Shown piece after piece: positions 1-6,837 of a stretch of DNA of 25,496 bases. The notes under the pieces were generated by a model, which did no database searches, was not told where the DNA came from, and saw only the letters and a list, made by a program, of their open reading frames with translations. Positions within the stretch are counted from its first letter, which is position 1; every line of letters starts with the position of its first letter. Where the stretch lies: positions 1 to 25,496 of the forward strand of contig JAQSDT010000633.1 in NCBI GenBank assembly GCA_029946075.1, read 5' to 3'. The position numbers and the translations under genes were made by a program. The DNA comes from a bacterium (GTDB lineage Bacteria; Pseudomonadota; Alphaproteobacteria; Rhizobiales; Xanthobacteraceae).

Positions 1-309
1 GAGCATGTCGCGAGCGAAGTGGCGGTGATGTATCTCGGCCGTTTCGTCGAACGCAACGAAACCGACGCGCTGTTTCGCGCGCCCGGTCATCCCTACACCA
101 GGGCGCTGCTGGACAGCGTGCTGACGCCGGAGCCTGACCTCGGCGTGCCCGATATCGGTCTCGGCGATATCATGCCGGATCCGGCCAACATTCCTCCGGG
201 CTGCCGGTTCAACCCGCGCTGCCGGATTGCCGTCGATACATGTCGGCATGCGGCACCGGCGCCCATGTTCCGGGCGCCGCAGGGGATGGTAGAGTGCCAT
301 CTGGCATAG
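1..309 (+). CDS. Oligopeptide/dipeptide ABC transporter ATP-binding protein, C-terminal fragment (DppF/OppF type)
   Basis: The gene is cut by the left edge of the window; the reading frame is open from base 1 and ends in TAG at 307-309, leaving 102 residues. The visible part begins just after the ABC core with VAVMYLGRFVE, the strand that follows the H-loop in peptide-importer ATPases. It continues into the oligopeptide/dipeptide transporter C-terminal extension (HPYTRALL, then PPGCRFNPRC and a further Cys near DTC). This Cys-spaced tail is characteristic of DppD/DppF/OppD/OppF ATPases. Walker A, Walker B and the signature motif would lie upstream and cannot be seen. The solute-binding protein gene starts 39 bases downstream on the same strand, so the two almost certainly belong to one peptide/nickel-type import operon. 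The ATPase would act at the inner face of the cytoplasmic membrane. The family call is firm; the substrate is unknown. Confidence 0.9.
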   Translation, partial: EHVASEVAVMYLGRFVERNETDALFRAPGHPYTRALLDSVLTPEPDLGVPDIGLGDIMPDPANIPPGCRFNPRCRIAVDTCRHAAPAPMFRAPQGMVECHLA

Positions 310-348
310 GGCGTGCCTTACAGTTGAATGCGAAGAATGGAGGGCGAT

Positions 349-1875
349 ATGCGTATGCAACACAAGCTCGGCGCGGCAATTCTGGGGACGGTCTTGCTCG
401 GCGGCGCGATGCCGGCGATGGCGCAGAAATCCGCCGATAATCTGCGGCTCTCGATGCGCGCGGCGCTGTCGAATATCGATCCCTATTACAACAACGAGCG
501 CACCGGCGTGGTGATGCACCACCAGGGCTGGGACACGCTGGTCTATCGGAATCCCGACACCTTCAAGATCGAACCGTTGCTTGCCACCGAGTGGAAGCTG
601 CCGGATGCGACCACGATCGAGTTCACGTTGCGATCCGGCGTGAAATTCCACGATGGCAGCACGCTCACGGCCGACGATGTCGTCTACACCCTCAACATCG
701 CCGCTGATCCTGCCAGCAAGGTGTCGACGCCCGCCAACTACGCCTGGATCGAGAAGGCCGAGAAGACCGGCGATCTGTCGGTGCGGGTGAAGCTGAAACG
801 GCCGACGCCCGCGGCGCTCGAATATTTCGCGCTGGTGATCCCGATCTATCCCAAGGCCTATCGCGAGAAGGTCGGTGCGGAAGGCTATGCCAAGGCGCCG
901 GTCGGCGCCGGTCCCTACAAGATGGTCAAGGTCGAGCCGGGCGTCTCCATCGACTTCGAGCGCTTCGAGGACTACTGGGCCGGCAGCCCCAAGGGCAAGC
1001 CGGCGATCAAGAAGTTGAGCGTGCGCTTCGTGCCGGACGCCGCGACCGAGATGACCGAACTCCTCGCCGGCCGCGCCGACTGGATATGGAATCTCAATCC
1101 TGACCAGTTCGACAGCGTCAACAAGTTCCCGACGCTGCAGGCGGTGCGCAAGGAATCGATGCGGATCGGCTTCCTCTCGCTCGATGCGGCCGGCCGCACC
1201 GGTGCTGATAATCCAGTCACCAAGCTCAAGGTGCGCCAGGCGATCTGGCATGCGATCGACCGGGTCGCGATCGCCGACAAGCTCGTGACCGGCGGCAGCC
1301 GGGTTCCGGCCGCGCCCTGTTTCCCGACGCAGTTCGGCTGCGCCGCCGAAGCCGCCACGCTCTACGATTACAACCCCGCCAAGGCCAAGCAACTGCTCGC
1401 GGAAGCCGGCTACCCCGACGGCTTCGAGGTCGAGATGGCGAGCTACATCCTGCCGCAATGGGGCGCATCGGTTCAGAATTATCTGATGGCGGTCGGCATC
1501 CGCGCCAAGCTCAATCAGCTTCAGGTCGGCGCGCTGATTCAACGCGCCAAGGCCGGAGAACTGCGTACCTATCTCGGCAGCTGGGGCAGCTATTCGATCA
1601 ACGACGCGGCGGCGATCATGCCGAACTATTTCGACGGCGGCGCCGACGACTACGCGCGCGATCCGGACGTGAAGCAGTGGCTGCTCGAGGCCGGATCGTC
1701 CAACGACGAGGCCGTGCGCAAGAAGGGCTATTCGGCCGCGATCAAGCGCATCACCGAGCAGGCCTATTGGGCGCCGCTGCACACCTATGTGACGACCTAC
1801 GCCTATTCGAAGCAGCTGTCGTTCACGCCCTATTCGGACGAACTGCCACGCTTCTATCTGGCGAAGTGGCAATAG
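349..1875 (+). CDS. ABC transporter substrate-binding protein, family 5 (peptide/nickel type)
   Basis: A 508-residue periplasmic solute receptor of the DppA/OppA class, the usual length for the family. Residues 1-26 form a Sec signal peptide: basic MRMQHK, a hydrophobic stretch, then AMPAMA|Q. The mature part has family hallmarks: an early YxNNERT...GWDTLVYR segment, the LATEWKLPDATTIEFTLRSGVKFHDG block with TADDVVYTL shortly after it (the SBP_bac_5 signature region), and VGAGPYKM. I start at ATG 349 because GGAGGG at 339-344 lies 4 bases before it. An in-frame ATG at 328 has no ribosome binding site, and an ATG at 355 is a second possibility. It follows the ATPase gene closely, so it should deliver ligand to that transporter. 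The ligand cannot be read from sequence; this class binds peptides, opines, glycosides and metal chelates. Confidence 0.93.
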   Translation: MRMQHKLGAAILGTVLLGGAMPAMAQKSADNLRLSMRAALSNIDPYYNNERTGVVMHHQGWDTLVYRNPDTFKIEPLLATEWKLPDATTIEFTLRSGVKFHDGSTLTADDVVYTLNIAADPASKVSTPANYAWIEKAEKTGDLSVRVKLKRPTPAALEYFALVIPIYPKAYREKVGAEGYAKAPVGAGPYKMVKVEPGVSIDFERFEDYWAGSPKGKPAIKKLSVRFVPDAATEMTELLAGRADWIWNLNPDQFDSVNKFPTLQAVRKESMRIGFLSLDAAGRTGADNPVTKLKVRQAIWHAIDRVAIADKLVTGGSRVPAAPCFPTQFGCAAEAATLYDYNPAKAKQLLAEAGYPDGFEVEMASYILPQWGASVQNYLMAVGIRAKLNQLQVGALIQRAKAGELRTYLGSWGSYSINDAAAIMPNYFDGGADDYARDPDVKQWLLEAGSSNDEAVRKKGYSAAIKRITEQAYWAPLHTYVTTYAYSKQLSFTPYSDELPRFYLAKWQ

Positions 1876-1876
1876 A

Positions 1877-1977
1877 GCGTTTTCGAGCGAAGTGGAAACC
1901 GGTTCGCGTGAAGAAAACGCGTCAAAACAAGAATCTGGAGCCCGGTTCTGATTCAATCAGAACCGGAAAGGCTCCAG
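1877..1977. repeat. Two-hairpin intergenic repeat element (rhizobial palindromic repeat)
   Basis: The space between two convergent genes is filled by two consecutive stem-loops. The first has arms GCGTTTTC (1877-1884) and GAAAACGC (1913-1920), with an inner GCGAA/TTCGC pair (1887-1891 and 1903-1907). The second has a perfect 12-bp stem CCGGTTCTGATT (1942-1953) and its complement (1955-1966) around a single C, flanked by an outer CTGGAGC/GCTCCAG pair (1935-1941 and 1971-1977). From memory, near-identical blocks recur between genes throughout Bradyrhizobium genomes; I cannot count copies here. The second hairpin could end transcription from both sides, but neither strand shows a clear U-tract after it, so I call it a repeat rather than a terminator. 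Confidence 0.75.
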
Positions 1978-1997
1978 GAACGGGATGAGGCCCGAGC

Positions 1998-3689
1998 TCA
2001 GCTTTCGGGCAATCCAGCAGCCGCCATCGACCGCATGATGCGTTCGCTGGCTTCGAGATAGGTCGCGCTGGAATTTTTCGTCGGCGGCGGCACGTTGCTC
2101 ACGGTCGAGCCGGGACGCAGTTCGCGTCCCTTCGCCATCGCTGCTTTCGCTTCATCCAGCCTGCCCATCTGCTGATAGGCCGCCGCCAGCAGCATATGCG
2201 TACGCCCGCTGGCGGCGGTAATTGCCAGCGACTTCTGCAGCCAGGGTACCGCCTCTTCGGCGCGGCCCATCATCAGATTGGCCCAGCCGGCGCCGATCAG
2301 CCATGTCCAGCGCGAGACCTGCGGCGTGTCGAAGCGGTAGGCCTGATGGAACGTCGCCAGTGCGTCCTCGAAACGCCCGGTCCGGATCTGGGTGAGGCCG
2401 ACATGGTAGAGGGCGATGCCGTTCCAGGGATCGAAGCTCAAGGCGCGCGCGCAGGCCACGAGGCTGGCGCGGAACTGGTTGGTGGCGGTGAGGAAACGAC
2501 AATAGGCTTCGTGCGTCGGAATGTGGCTGGGACGCGCGCGCAGGGTTTGCAGCAGCAACCGCTCGGTCTTGGTTTCCGCAACCTCGCGTTCGGCGGGGCT
2601 GATCCAGACCATCTGGACACCACGCATCAGGAGGGCGGCGAGCGCGGCCTGGATGTCGACATTGTCGGGATCGTCGGCGAGCGCCTTTTCCAGAATGTCC
2701 TGCGCGGTCTGGAAGCGTTCCTTGGTGGTGTGATTGATGTGGGCGGTGGCTTGCTCGATCGCGACCTTGCCTTTGCCGGCCAGCGCGTTGCCTGTCGTGA
2801 CGGTCGATCGGGGGCCGGCGTCGAGCAGTTCGTTGACGCGCAGTGCCAGCGCATGCCCCACGCTTGCCGTCAACCGCGATTGCTGAAGCGGCAGGTCCAT
2901 GTCGTCGGTGACGTTGACGGTGGTGGTGATGGTCCACTTCACCTCGCCGGCGCCGGTCATGCGCGCGCGGATGGTCCAGGCCTGTTCGCTCTTCTGCAAT
3001 TCGCCGCTCACCACGAAGTCAGCGGCATTCTTCGCATCCGGAATGAGGACGCGGATGTTCTCGATCTTCGCGAGACCATCGGCAAGGCGTCCGCTGACGT
3101 CCGCGGCCATCTGGACTGCGAGCGGATTGTTACCGCTGTCCGTCATCGGCATCACGGCGATGGTGCTCGGCCCCCGCGCCAGGATCAGCCCGGGACGCAA
3201 CATCGCAACCGTGACGGCGGCGCCAACGACAACAAATGCTGCGACGGCGGCGAGCGCGGCGCTGCGTCTTGAAATGAAGCCGGAACGGCGGGCGGGCGGT
3301 TGGGGCTGCGTTCCGGCCGCGACGGCCGCTTCCGCGGGCGCCGGCTGGTGAAGTGGGGCTTGCGGCGCAGCAACCGCCGCGGCGGCGTCGGTCACTTCCA
3401 CCTGAAACAAATAGCCGCGCCCGGAAATTACCCGCACCACCTGCCGCTTGTCGTCGCCGAGCGCGGTGCGGATTTCACGGATGCACTGAAACAGGCTGTC
3501 TTCACCGACATGGACGTTCGGCCAGACCGCTTCCATCAATTGCTGCTTGCTCAGGACCTGCCCGGCATTGGTGGCGAACAGGCGCAGCATTTCGAGGGTC
3601 TTCGGCCGCAGCTTGGTCATCTCGCCATCCGGTCGCCGCAACTCGGCGCGCTCCGGGTCGAGCTCATAACCAGAAAAGCGCAGCAACAT
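1998..3689 (-). CDS. Membrane-anchored winged-helix regulator with TPR-rich C-terminal part (CadC/ToxR-like layout)
   Basis: A 563-residue protein with an OmpR/PhoB-type winged-helix DNA-binding domain at residues 1-98 (KLRPKTLEMLRLFATNAG, then SKQQLMEAVW, ending in VISGRGYLF). A Pro/Ala-rich linker runs over about 100-135, and one membrane helix lies at about 144-165 (ALAAVAAFVVVGAAVTVAML). Next comes a region of about 130 residues that begins STIAVMPM, like the TolB/FlgO-like domain found in adenylate-cyclase-type proteins. TPR-like helices rich in alternating A/L/Y fill the rest, for example ALSFDPWNGIALYHVGL. There is no receiver domain, so it would sense directly, with DNA binding in the cytoplasm and the TPR part outside, as in CadC. 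The ATG at 3689 has GGAGG only 2 bases away; TTG at 3686 is an alternative. An in-frame extension upstream to 3848 looks non-coding. Its target genes are unknown. Confidence 0.85.
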   Translation of the reverse strand: MLLRFSGYELDPERAELRRPDGEMTKLRPKTLEMLRLFATNAGQVLSKQQLMEAVWPNVHVGEDSLFQCIREIRTALGDDKRQVVRVISGRGYLFQVEVTDAAAAVAAPQAPLHQPAPAEAAVAAGTQPQPPARRSGFISRRSAALAAVAAFVVVGAAVTVAMLRPGLILARGPSTIAVMPMTDSGNNPLAVQMAADVSGRLADGLAKIENIRVLIPDAKNAADFVVSGELQKSEQAWTIRARMTGAGEVKWTITTTVNVTDDMDLPLQQSRLTASVGHALALRVNELLDAGPRSTVTTGNALAGKGKVAIEQATAHINHTTKERFQTAQDILEKALADDPDNVDIQAALAALLMRGVQMVWISPAEREVAETKTERLLLQTLRARPSHIPTHEAYCRFLTATNQFRASLVACARALSFDPWNGIALYHVGLTQIRTGRFEDALATFHQAYRFDTPQVSRWTWLIGAGWANLMMGRAEEAVPWLQKSLAITAASGRTHMLLAAAYQQMGRLDEAKAAMAKGRELRPGSTVSNVPPPTKNSSATYLEASERIMRSMAAAGLPES

Positions 3690-3764
3690 TTCCTCCAACC
3701 GGCAGCCGCCACAATTTAGGGCCGGATTCGACCCAAATAAGTGCGTTGGCTCACAAGGTTGCCG

Positions 3765-3793
3765 AATATCAGAAAAATATTGGGATGTCTCAA
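3765..3793 (-). promoter_or_regulatory. Predicted sigma-70-like promoter of the winged-helix/TPR gene
   Basis: On the minus strand, TTGAGA (3793-3788, five of six matches to the -35 consensus) is followed after 17 bases by GATATT (3770-3765, four of six matches to the -10). This would start transcription near 3758, leaving about 70 bases of leader before the ATG at 3689. The match was made by eye and the local AT content makes chance hits more likely. Confidence 0.35.
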
Positions 3794-3895
3794 CCCCGAT
3801 CTCAGGTTCGCGCGATCTCGGCGATGTGCCAGACGCTGCCGGACGCAAGTTTCGCTACGCGTGGTGAGGCGGAAGGATTACTTCGCGCATCGACT

Positions 3896-4210
3896 TCATT
3901 TCCTGAAGTCGATGCCGCGCACGATGATCCCTGGCGGATTGCCTTCGAACTCCCGGGCCAGGAACTTGCGGGACGCGCAGGCCTCGATGCGGTCACGCAA
4001 ACGGGTGAACTGTTCTTCGCGCTGGTGCACGGGCGTCCGCGGCACGCGGTCCAATTCATCCATCGCCGCGGCGCTGACGGCGCAGGGCACTTCCCTGTCA
4101 CCGTCGATCATGGAAAACAGCAGCACCATGCGGTCGTCCTCGTAACCGCGGATGCTGCCGCGCGTGAGCGTCGGCGGGCTGTCGTCCTGCAATTGGGGCG
4201 ATCTGTCCAT
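3896..4210 (-). CDS. DUF1488 family protein
   Basis: A 104-residue small soluble protein. The segment LTRGSIRGYEDDRMVLLFSMIDGDREVPCAVSAAAMDEL has the layout of DUF1488 proteins: a beta-rich start with a D-R-hydrophobic run, a D-G-turn, then V-x-C-x-[VI]-S and an A-[ML] helix. The C-terminal half (EEQFTRLRDRIEACASRKF) is the usual amphipathic helix. The biochemical role of the family is not known. The start at ATG 4210 follows AGGA with 8 bases between; an in-frame extension to 4348 overlaps the next gene upstream and looks non-coding. The preceding small gene ends 10 bases before the start, so the two are probably co-transcribed as the end of a four-gene run of small proteins. No membrane segment or signal peptide is visible. 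Confidence 0.75.
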   Translation of the reverse strand: MDRSPQLQDDSPPTLTRGSIRGYEDDRMVLLFSMIDGDREVPCAVSAAAMDELDRVPRTPVHQREEQFTRLRDRIEACASRKFLAREFEGNPPGIIVRGIDFRK

Positions 4211-4220
4211 CGTGGTGTTC

Positions 4221-4400
4221 CTAGCGCTTCTTCTTTGCGACCGCCGGCCGCAGTTCGGCGATCTTCCGCAGGCAGTCGGCTTCGGAATCATGCGGGCCCG
4301 AGACGAAGGTGCCGCTGACCTTGGTTGAATACCAGCCGGAGACGACACCGAGGCGAAGCGATTCTTCGGTCATGACGTGGCGGGGCGAGAGATCTTGCAT
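4221..4400 (-). CDS. Small conserved-looking hypothetical protein (59 aa)
   Basis: This short frame sits between two small genes on the same strand, 10 bases before the DUF1488 start. It reads MQDLSPRHVMTEESLRLG, then VVSGWYSTKVSGTFVSGPHDS, and ends in a Lys/Arg-rich tail (AVAKKKR). ATG 4400 is preceded by AAGG with 6 bases between, better than the internal ATG at 4373 (50 aa), which has no ribosome binding site. The glycine/serine-rich strand followed by a short helix with one Cys (EADCLRKIAEL) looks like a real small fold. The basic C-terminus could contact nucleic acid, but that is only a guess. I do not recognise the family. Confidence 0.55.
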   Translation of the reverse strand: MQDLSPRHVMTEESLRLGVVSGWYSTKVSGTFVSGPHDSEADCLRKIAELRPAVAKKKR

Positions 4401-4464
4401 CAGATGCCTTCGGTTTGCGCCGTTCGATCAGGGTCGGAACGGCTGGATGAAGCGTGGAGTTCGT

Positions 4465-4764
4465 TCAGGTCTCGTCCCCGGAAAGCCGGGTCAGATCCGC
4501 CAGTACCGCGGCGACGAGGTCGCGGTGATGGGTGTCGGTCGGCGCGAGGCTGGCCGAATAAAGATTGAGGACGTAGCGCGCCTTGGCCACCGCTTCGGGC
4601 CATGTCGTGGCGGGCACGGACAGCAGCTGAATTTCGACCGCGCCCTGCCGGTCGCGCAGTTGCTTGGCGTTGGCCTCGACCTCCGCGATCACGCGGCGAA
4701 TATCGGTTGCCTTCTGTGCGGCCATGCCGCGATGCTTGTCGAGATTGATCGGGGTCTCGCTCAA
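4465..4764 (-). CDS. Hypothetical helical protein (99 aa) with a TTG start overlapping the upstream stop
   Basis: I do not recognise a named family. The protein is mostly helical: an N-terminal charged helix (KATDIRRVIAEVEANAKQLRDRQ) followed by PATTWPEAVAKARYVLNLYSAS and a C-terminal leucine-rich helix (DLVAAVLADLTRLSG). No membrane segment or signal peptide is seen. I place the start at TTG 4764, which overlaps the TGA stop of the upstream gene (TTGA at 4764-4761), the arrangement expected for translational coupling. The first ATG, at residue 14 of this model (in HRGMAAQ), would leave a gap and cut into the first helix. An in-frame stretch further upstream to 4893 is antisense-like and overlaps the neighbour entirely. 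A pairing with the 88-aa protein encoded just upstream is likely from the overlap. Confidence 0.6.
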   Translation of the reverse strand: MSETPINLDKHRGMAAQKATDIRRVIAEVEANAKQLRDRQGAVEIQLLSVPATTWPEAVAKARYVLNLYSASLAPTDTHHRDLVAAVLADLTRLSGDET

Positions 4765-5027
4765 TGCGGCGCGCTCGCGTCGATGCGCTGCGCGTCGGAC
4801 AGATCGACCGAACTGATCGAAATCATTTCCATCGTCGAGCGTTGCGGCGCGGCGCCCGGCACCATGATCATGGTGGCGACGCGTCGGTAGCACGGAAACG
4901 AAAGCCCCTCGATCATCTCCTCATCGGTGACGACTTCATAGGCGCCGGCAGCGAGCTGCCGGTCGATGCCCCTGAGGCGGAACGGATGCCTGAAATGGAC
5001 GGTTTCACGTCGTGAGCGCGTGGTCAT
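4761..5027 (-). CDS. Conserved hypothetical protein (88 aa), first gene of the small-protein run
   Basis: A compact soluble protein with HPFRLRGIDRQLAAGAYEVVTDEE near the N-terminus, then EGLSFPCYRRVATMIMVPG. The pattern of a loop 'the property is set, then Pro-x-Gly-x-Tyr' followed by short beta strands recurs in small rhizobial proteins that I recall by pattern but cannot name. It starts at ATG 5027 and is the first of four small genes reading leftwards (88, 99, 59 and 104 aa). A perfect 20-bp palindrome lies only 3 bases before its start codon and includes the only purine-rich candidate ribosome binding site (CGAGG). Expression may therefore depend on whether this palindrome is bound or folded. 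It is divergent from the transglutaminase-like gene. The function is unknown. Confidence 0.65.
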   Translation of the reverse strand: MTTRSRRETVHFRHPFRLRGIDRQLAAGAYEVVTDEEMIEGLSFPCYRRVATMIMVPGAAPQRSTMEMISISSVDLSDAQRIDASAPH

Positions 5028-5030
5028 GCT

Positions 5031-5050
5031 CGCAGCCTCGCGAGGCTGCG
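5031..5050. promoter_or_regulatory. Perfect 20-bp palindrome directly before the 88-aa gene start
   Basis: CGCAGCCTCG (5031-5040) is followed without spacer by its exact reverse complement (5041-5050). The ATG of the minus-strand gene is at 5027, so the palindrome covers the Shine-Dalgarno position. It could be a dimeric repressor operator or, as RNA, a hairpin that hides the ribosome binding site. Confidence 0.5.
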
Positions 5051-5222
5051 CACGAAGACACCGTCATGTTTTCCGGACATCGGCGCAGCGTGCGCGCTTT
5101 CGCGGCAATTAGCTATCGTTTTCTCCAGTGTTGGCCGCATTTGAGCGAATAAGGCAGCACATGCCTTGTATTCGTTGGCTTCGTAGCCATCTCGAGCCTT
5201 GGCAGCCGGAAGGGCGTTTCGA

Positions 5223-6029
5223 ATGAAGCTTCGCGTCGGATTCGAAATGCTCTACGAGTTCCCGCAGCCGACGCCGATGATCATGGTACTGGGCACGCAC
5301 TTCACCCGCGCCTCCGATATTCTCGTGCCTGACTTTCTCACCACCGACCCGGTGGTCGAGATCACGCCCTATCGCGACCTGTTCGGCAATTGGTGCAGCC
5401 GCATGGTGGCGCCAGCGGGGCGGATGCGTCTTGCCGGCGATGGCGTCATTCGCGACAGCGGTCTTCCCGATCCGGTATTTGCTTCGGCAGGTCAGCATGC
5501 GATCGAGGATCTGCCCGCGGACACGCTGGTTTACCTGCTCGGCAGCCGCTATTGCGAAACCGACCGGCTGTCGGACATTGCCTGGAAATTGTTCGAGAAG
5601 ACGCCGCCGGGCTGGGCGCGGGTGCAGGCGATCTGCGAGTTCGTTCATCGTCACATCGCGTTCGGCTACGAGCACGCCCGCGCCACGAAGACGGCATGGG
5701 AGGCCTATCAGGAGGGCAAGGGCGTGTGCCGCGACTATGCCCATCTGGCTATTGCCTTCTGCCGATGCATGAACATTCCCGCGCGCTATTGTACGGGATA
5801 TCTCAGCGATATCGGCACGCCGAAGCCGTGGGCGGTCGGCGATTTCGCAGGCTGGTTCGAAGCCTATATCGGCGGGCGCTGGCACACCTTCGATCCGCGC
5901 AATCTCGTGCCGAGGCTCGGCCGCGTGCTGATCGCGCAGGGCCGCGATGCTTCCGATGTACCGATCACGCAGACGTTCGGGCCGAACACGTTGGTGAGCT
6001 TCAAGGTGTGGACCGACGAGATCGCATGA
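5223..6029 (+). CDS. Transglutaminase-like cysteine peptidase family protein
   Basis: A 268-residue protein of the bacterial transglutaminase-like superfamily. Residues 1-110 form the N-terminal beta-rich domain that usually precedes the catalytic core (MKLRVGFEMLYEFPQPTPMI...). The core follows at about 120-230. The catalytic triad is visible: Cys169 in KGVCRDYAHLAIAFCR, His221 in RWHTFDPRN and Asp224 in the same motif. No signal peptide or membrane helix is present, so it is predicted to be cytoplasmic. Members act as proteases, amidases or cross-linking enzymes, and the substrate cannot be deduced. The start is ATG 5223 with GGAAGGG about 9 bases upstream; an in-frame ATG at 5199 lies before this ribosome binding site and is unlikely. 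It is often genomically single; here it diverges from the small-protein run and precedes a small secreted-protein gene by 41 bases. Confidence 0.88.
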   Translation: MKLRVGFEMLYEFPQPTPMIMVLGTHFTRASDILVPDFLTTDPVVEITPYRDLFGNWCSRMVAPAGRMRLAGDGVIRDSGLPDPVFASAGQHAIEDLPADTLVYLLGSRYCETDRLSDIAWKLFEKTPPGWARVQAICEFVHRHIAFGYEHARATKTAWEAYQEGKGVCRDYAHLAIAFCRCMNIPARYCTGYLSDIGTPKPWAVGDFAGWFEAYIGGRWHTFDPRNLVPRLGRVLIAQGRDASDVPITQTFGPNTLVSFKVWTDEIA

Positions 6030-6070
6030 CGCGGGAATGTTTCCGCGTCGAACCCTTCAAAGGAATCGGG

Positions 6071-6316
6071 ATGAAAACCCTTCTCGCCGTGCTGACCCTG
6101 TGCGTCTTCGCGCCGGGTGCGCTGGCCGCCGTGCCGGAGTGCCGCTCGATCGAAAGCACGAGCGCGCGCCTGCTGTGCTACGACGCGAAATATCCGCCGA
6201 AGATCGGAAAGCCCGAGATCGCCCAGCAGGATTCTCGACCTGCCTACAAGGATCCGTTCGTCGTGGAAGACGCCAAGACCAATGCAAAACTGAAGAACAT
6301 CTGCCGCGGCTGCTGA
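6071..6316 (+). CDS. Small secreted Cys-containing protein (81 aa)
   Basis: ATG 6071 is preceded by AAAGGA with a good spacing (6 bases). Residues 1-19 are a clear Sec signal peptide (MKTLLAVLTLCVFAPGALA|A). The mature protein opens with PECRSIESTSARLLCYDAK. The C-R-x3-S-x3-R-L-x-C-Y-D pattern is shared by many short exported proteobacterial proteins and by some longer periplasmic ones. Two more cysteines close the protein (ICRGC). Four mature cysteines suggest one or two disulfide bonds in the periplasm. I do not know its function. It lies 41 bases after the transglutaminase-like gene in the same direction and converges on the 75-aa gene, whose stop is 17 bases away. Confidence 0.75.
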   Translation: MKTLLAVLTLCVFAPGALAAVPECRSIESTSARLLCYDAKYPPKIGKPEIAQQDSRPAYKDPFVVEDAKTNAKLKNICRGC

Positions 6317-6332
6317 GCGATCGCAGGAGCGG

Positions 6333-6560
6333 CTAGCTCAGCAGGGTGCGGACCTTGCTGGCGGAATCGTAGATTTCGATCTGCAGATACGGATAAGCCG
6401 TCTTCAGCTTGCGGCCGGCGGCTTCGGCCGCCTCGGCGGTGTCGAACTCGGACTTGAAGTGGCCGTCGACGATGGTTGCGAAGCCGTCGGTGGGAGGCCG
6501 GTCGGCCCTGACAGCTTTCTTCGGTTCCGGCTCTTCGATCGTGAGTAGCGGTTTCTTCAT
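6333..6560 (-). CDS. Small hypothetical protein (75 aa)
   Basis: It begins MKKPLLTIEEPEPKKAVRADRPP, an extended charged N-terminus. A short alpha/beta region follows, GFATIVDGHFKSEFDTAEAAEAAGRKLKTAYPYLQIEIYD, which resembles a strand-turn-helix-strand unit and ends SASKVRTLLS. ATG 6560 has AAAGGA upstream with 7 bases between. An in-frame stretch to 6743 has no ribosome binding site and poor composition, so I exclude it. No signal or membrane segment is present. I do not recognise the family; the helix between two strands might pack as a dimer. The upstream 277 bases are shared with the divergent 45-aa gene. Confidence 0.65.
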   Translation of the reverse strand: MKKPLLTIEEPEPKKAVRADRPPTDGFATIVDGHFKSEFDTAEAAEAAGRKLKTAYPYLQIEIYDSASKVRTLLS

Positions 6561-6775
6561 AATGGTTCCTTTCGCGTCAGACTGATGACCTCGCGATCTG
6601 ACGCAGAAGCTGCCTGACGTAACGACGCGATTCGATACTAAGGTTGATGCAGCAGACGCTCTTCCCGGCGGTATGTCGAGGCATATCCCGGCCGGTATGG
6701 GAGCGGGTGAGGCGATCGGTGTATCGGTTTTAGGGCTCGCCATGCCCCGTTGGTAAGCCTAGGCTTGTGCTGCTG

Positions 6776-6798
6776 GCAGCGGTGATTTTCTCACCTGC
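6776..6798 (+). promoter_or_regulatory. Short hairpin in the leader of the 45-aa basic protein gene
   Basis: GGTGA (6781-6785) and TCACC (6791-6795) form a 5-bp stem around TTTTC, extended by GCA/TGC across a small bulge. It lies about 40 bases before the ATG at 6838. The rest of the 6561-6837 gap shows no promoter that I can defend. The hairpin is weak and may be accidental. Confidence 0.2.
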
Positions 6799-6837
6799 AT
6801 GCTCGTCCTCATCACATCAAGGGCACGGAGAAACGAC

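Noticed and set aside
1935..1977. A classical rho-independent terminator for the peptide-transporter operon.
   Set aside because: The stem is strong but neither strand has a run of T after it, and the loop is one base, so I recorded it as part of a repeat element.
2196..3272. A 358-residue open frame on the plus strand, antisense to the winged-helix/TPR gene.
   Set aside because: It lies fully inside a gene with clear domains, has Gly/Arg/Ala-heavy shadow composition and no recognisable motif; long antisense frames are expected in DNA of this GC content.
4373..4373. The internal ATG as the start of the 59-aa gene (giving 50 aa).
   Set aside because: No ribosome binding site precedes it, while ATG 4400 in the same frame has AAGG at a good distance.
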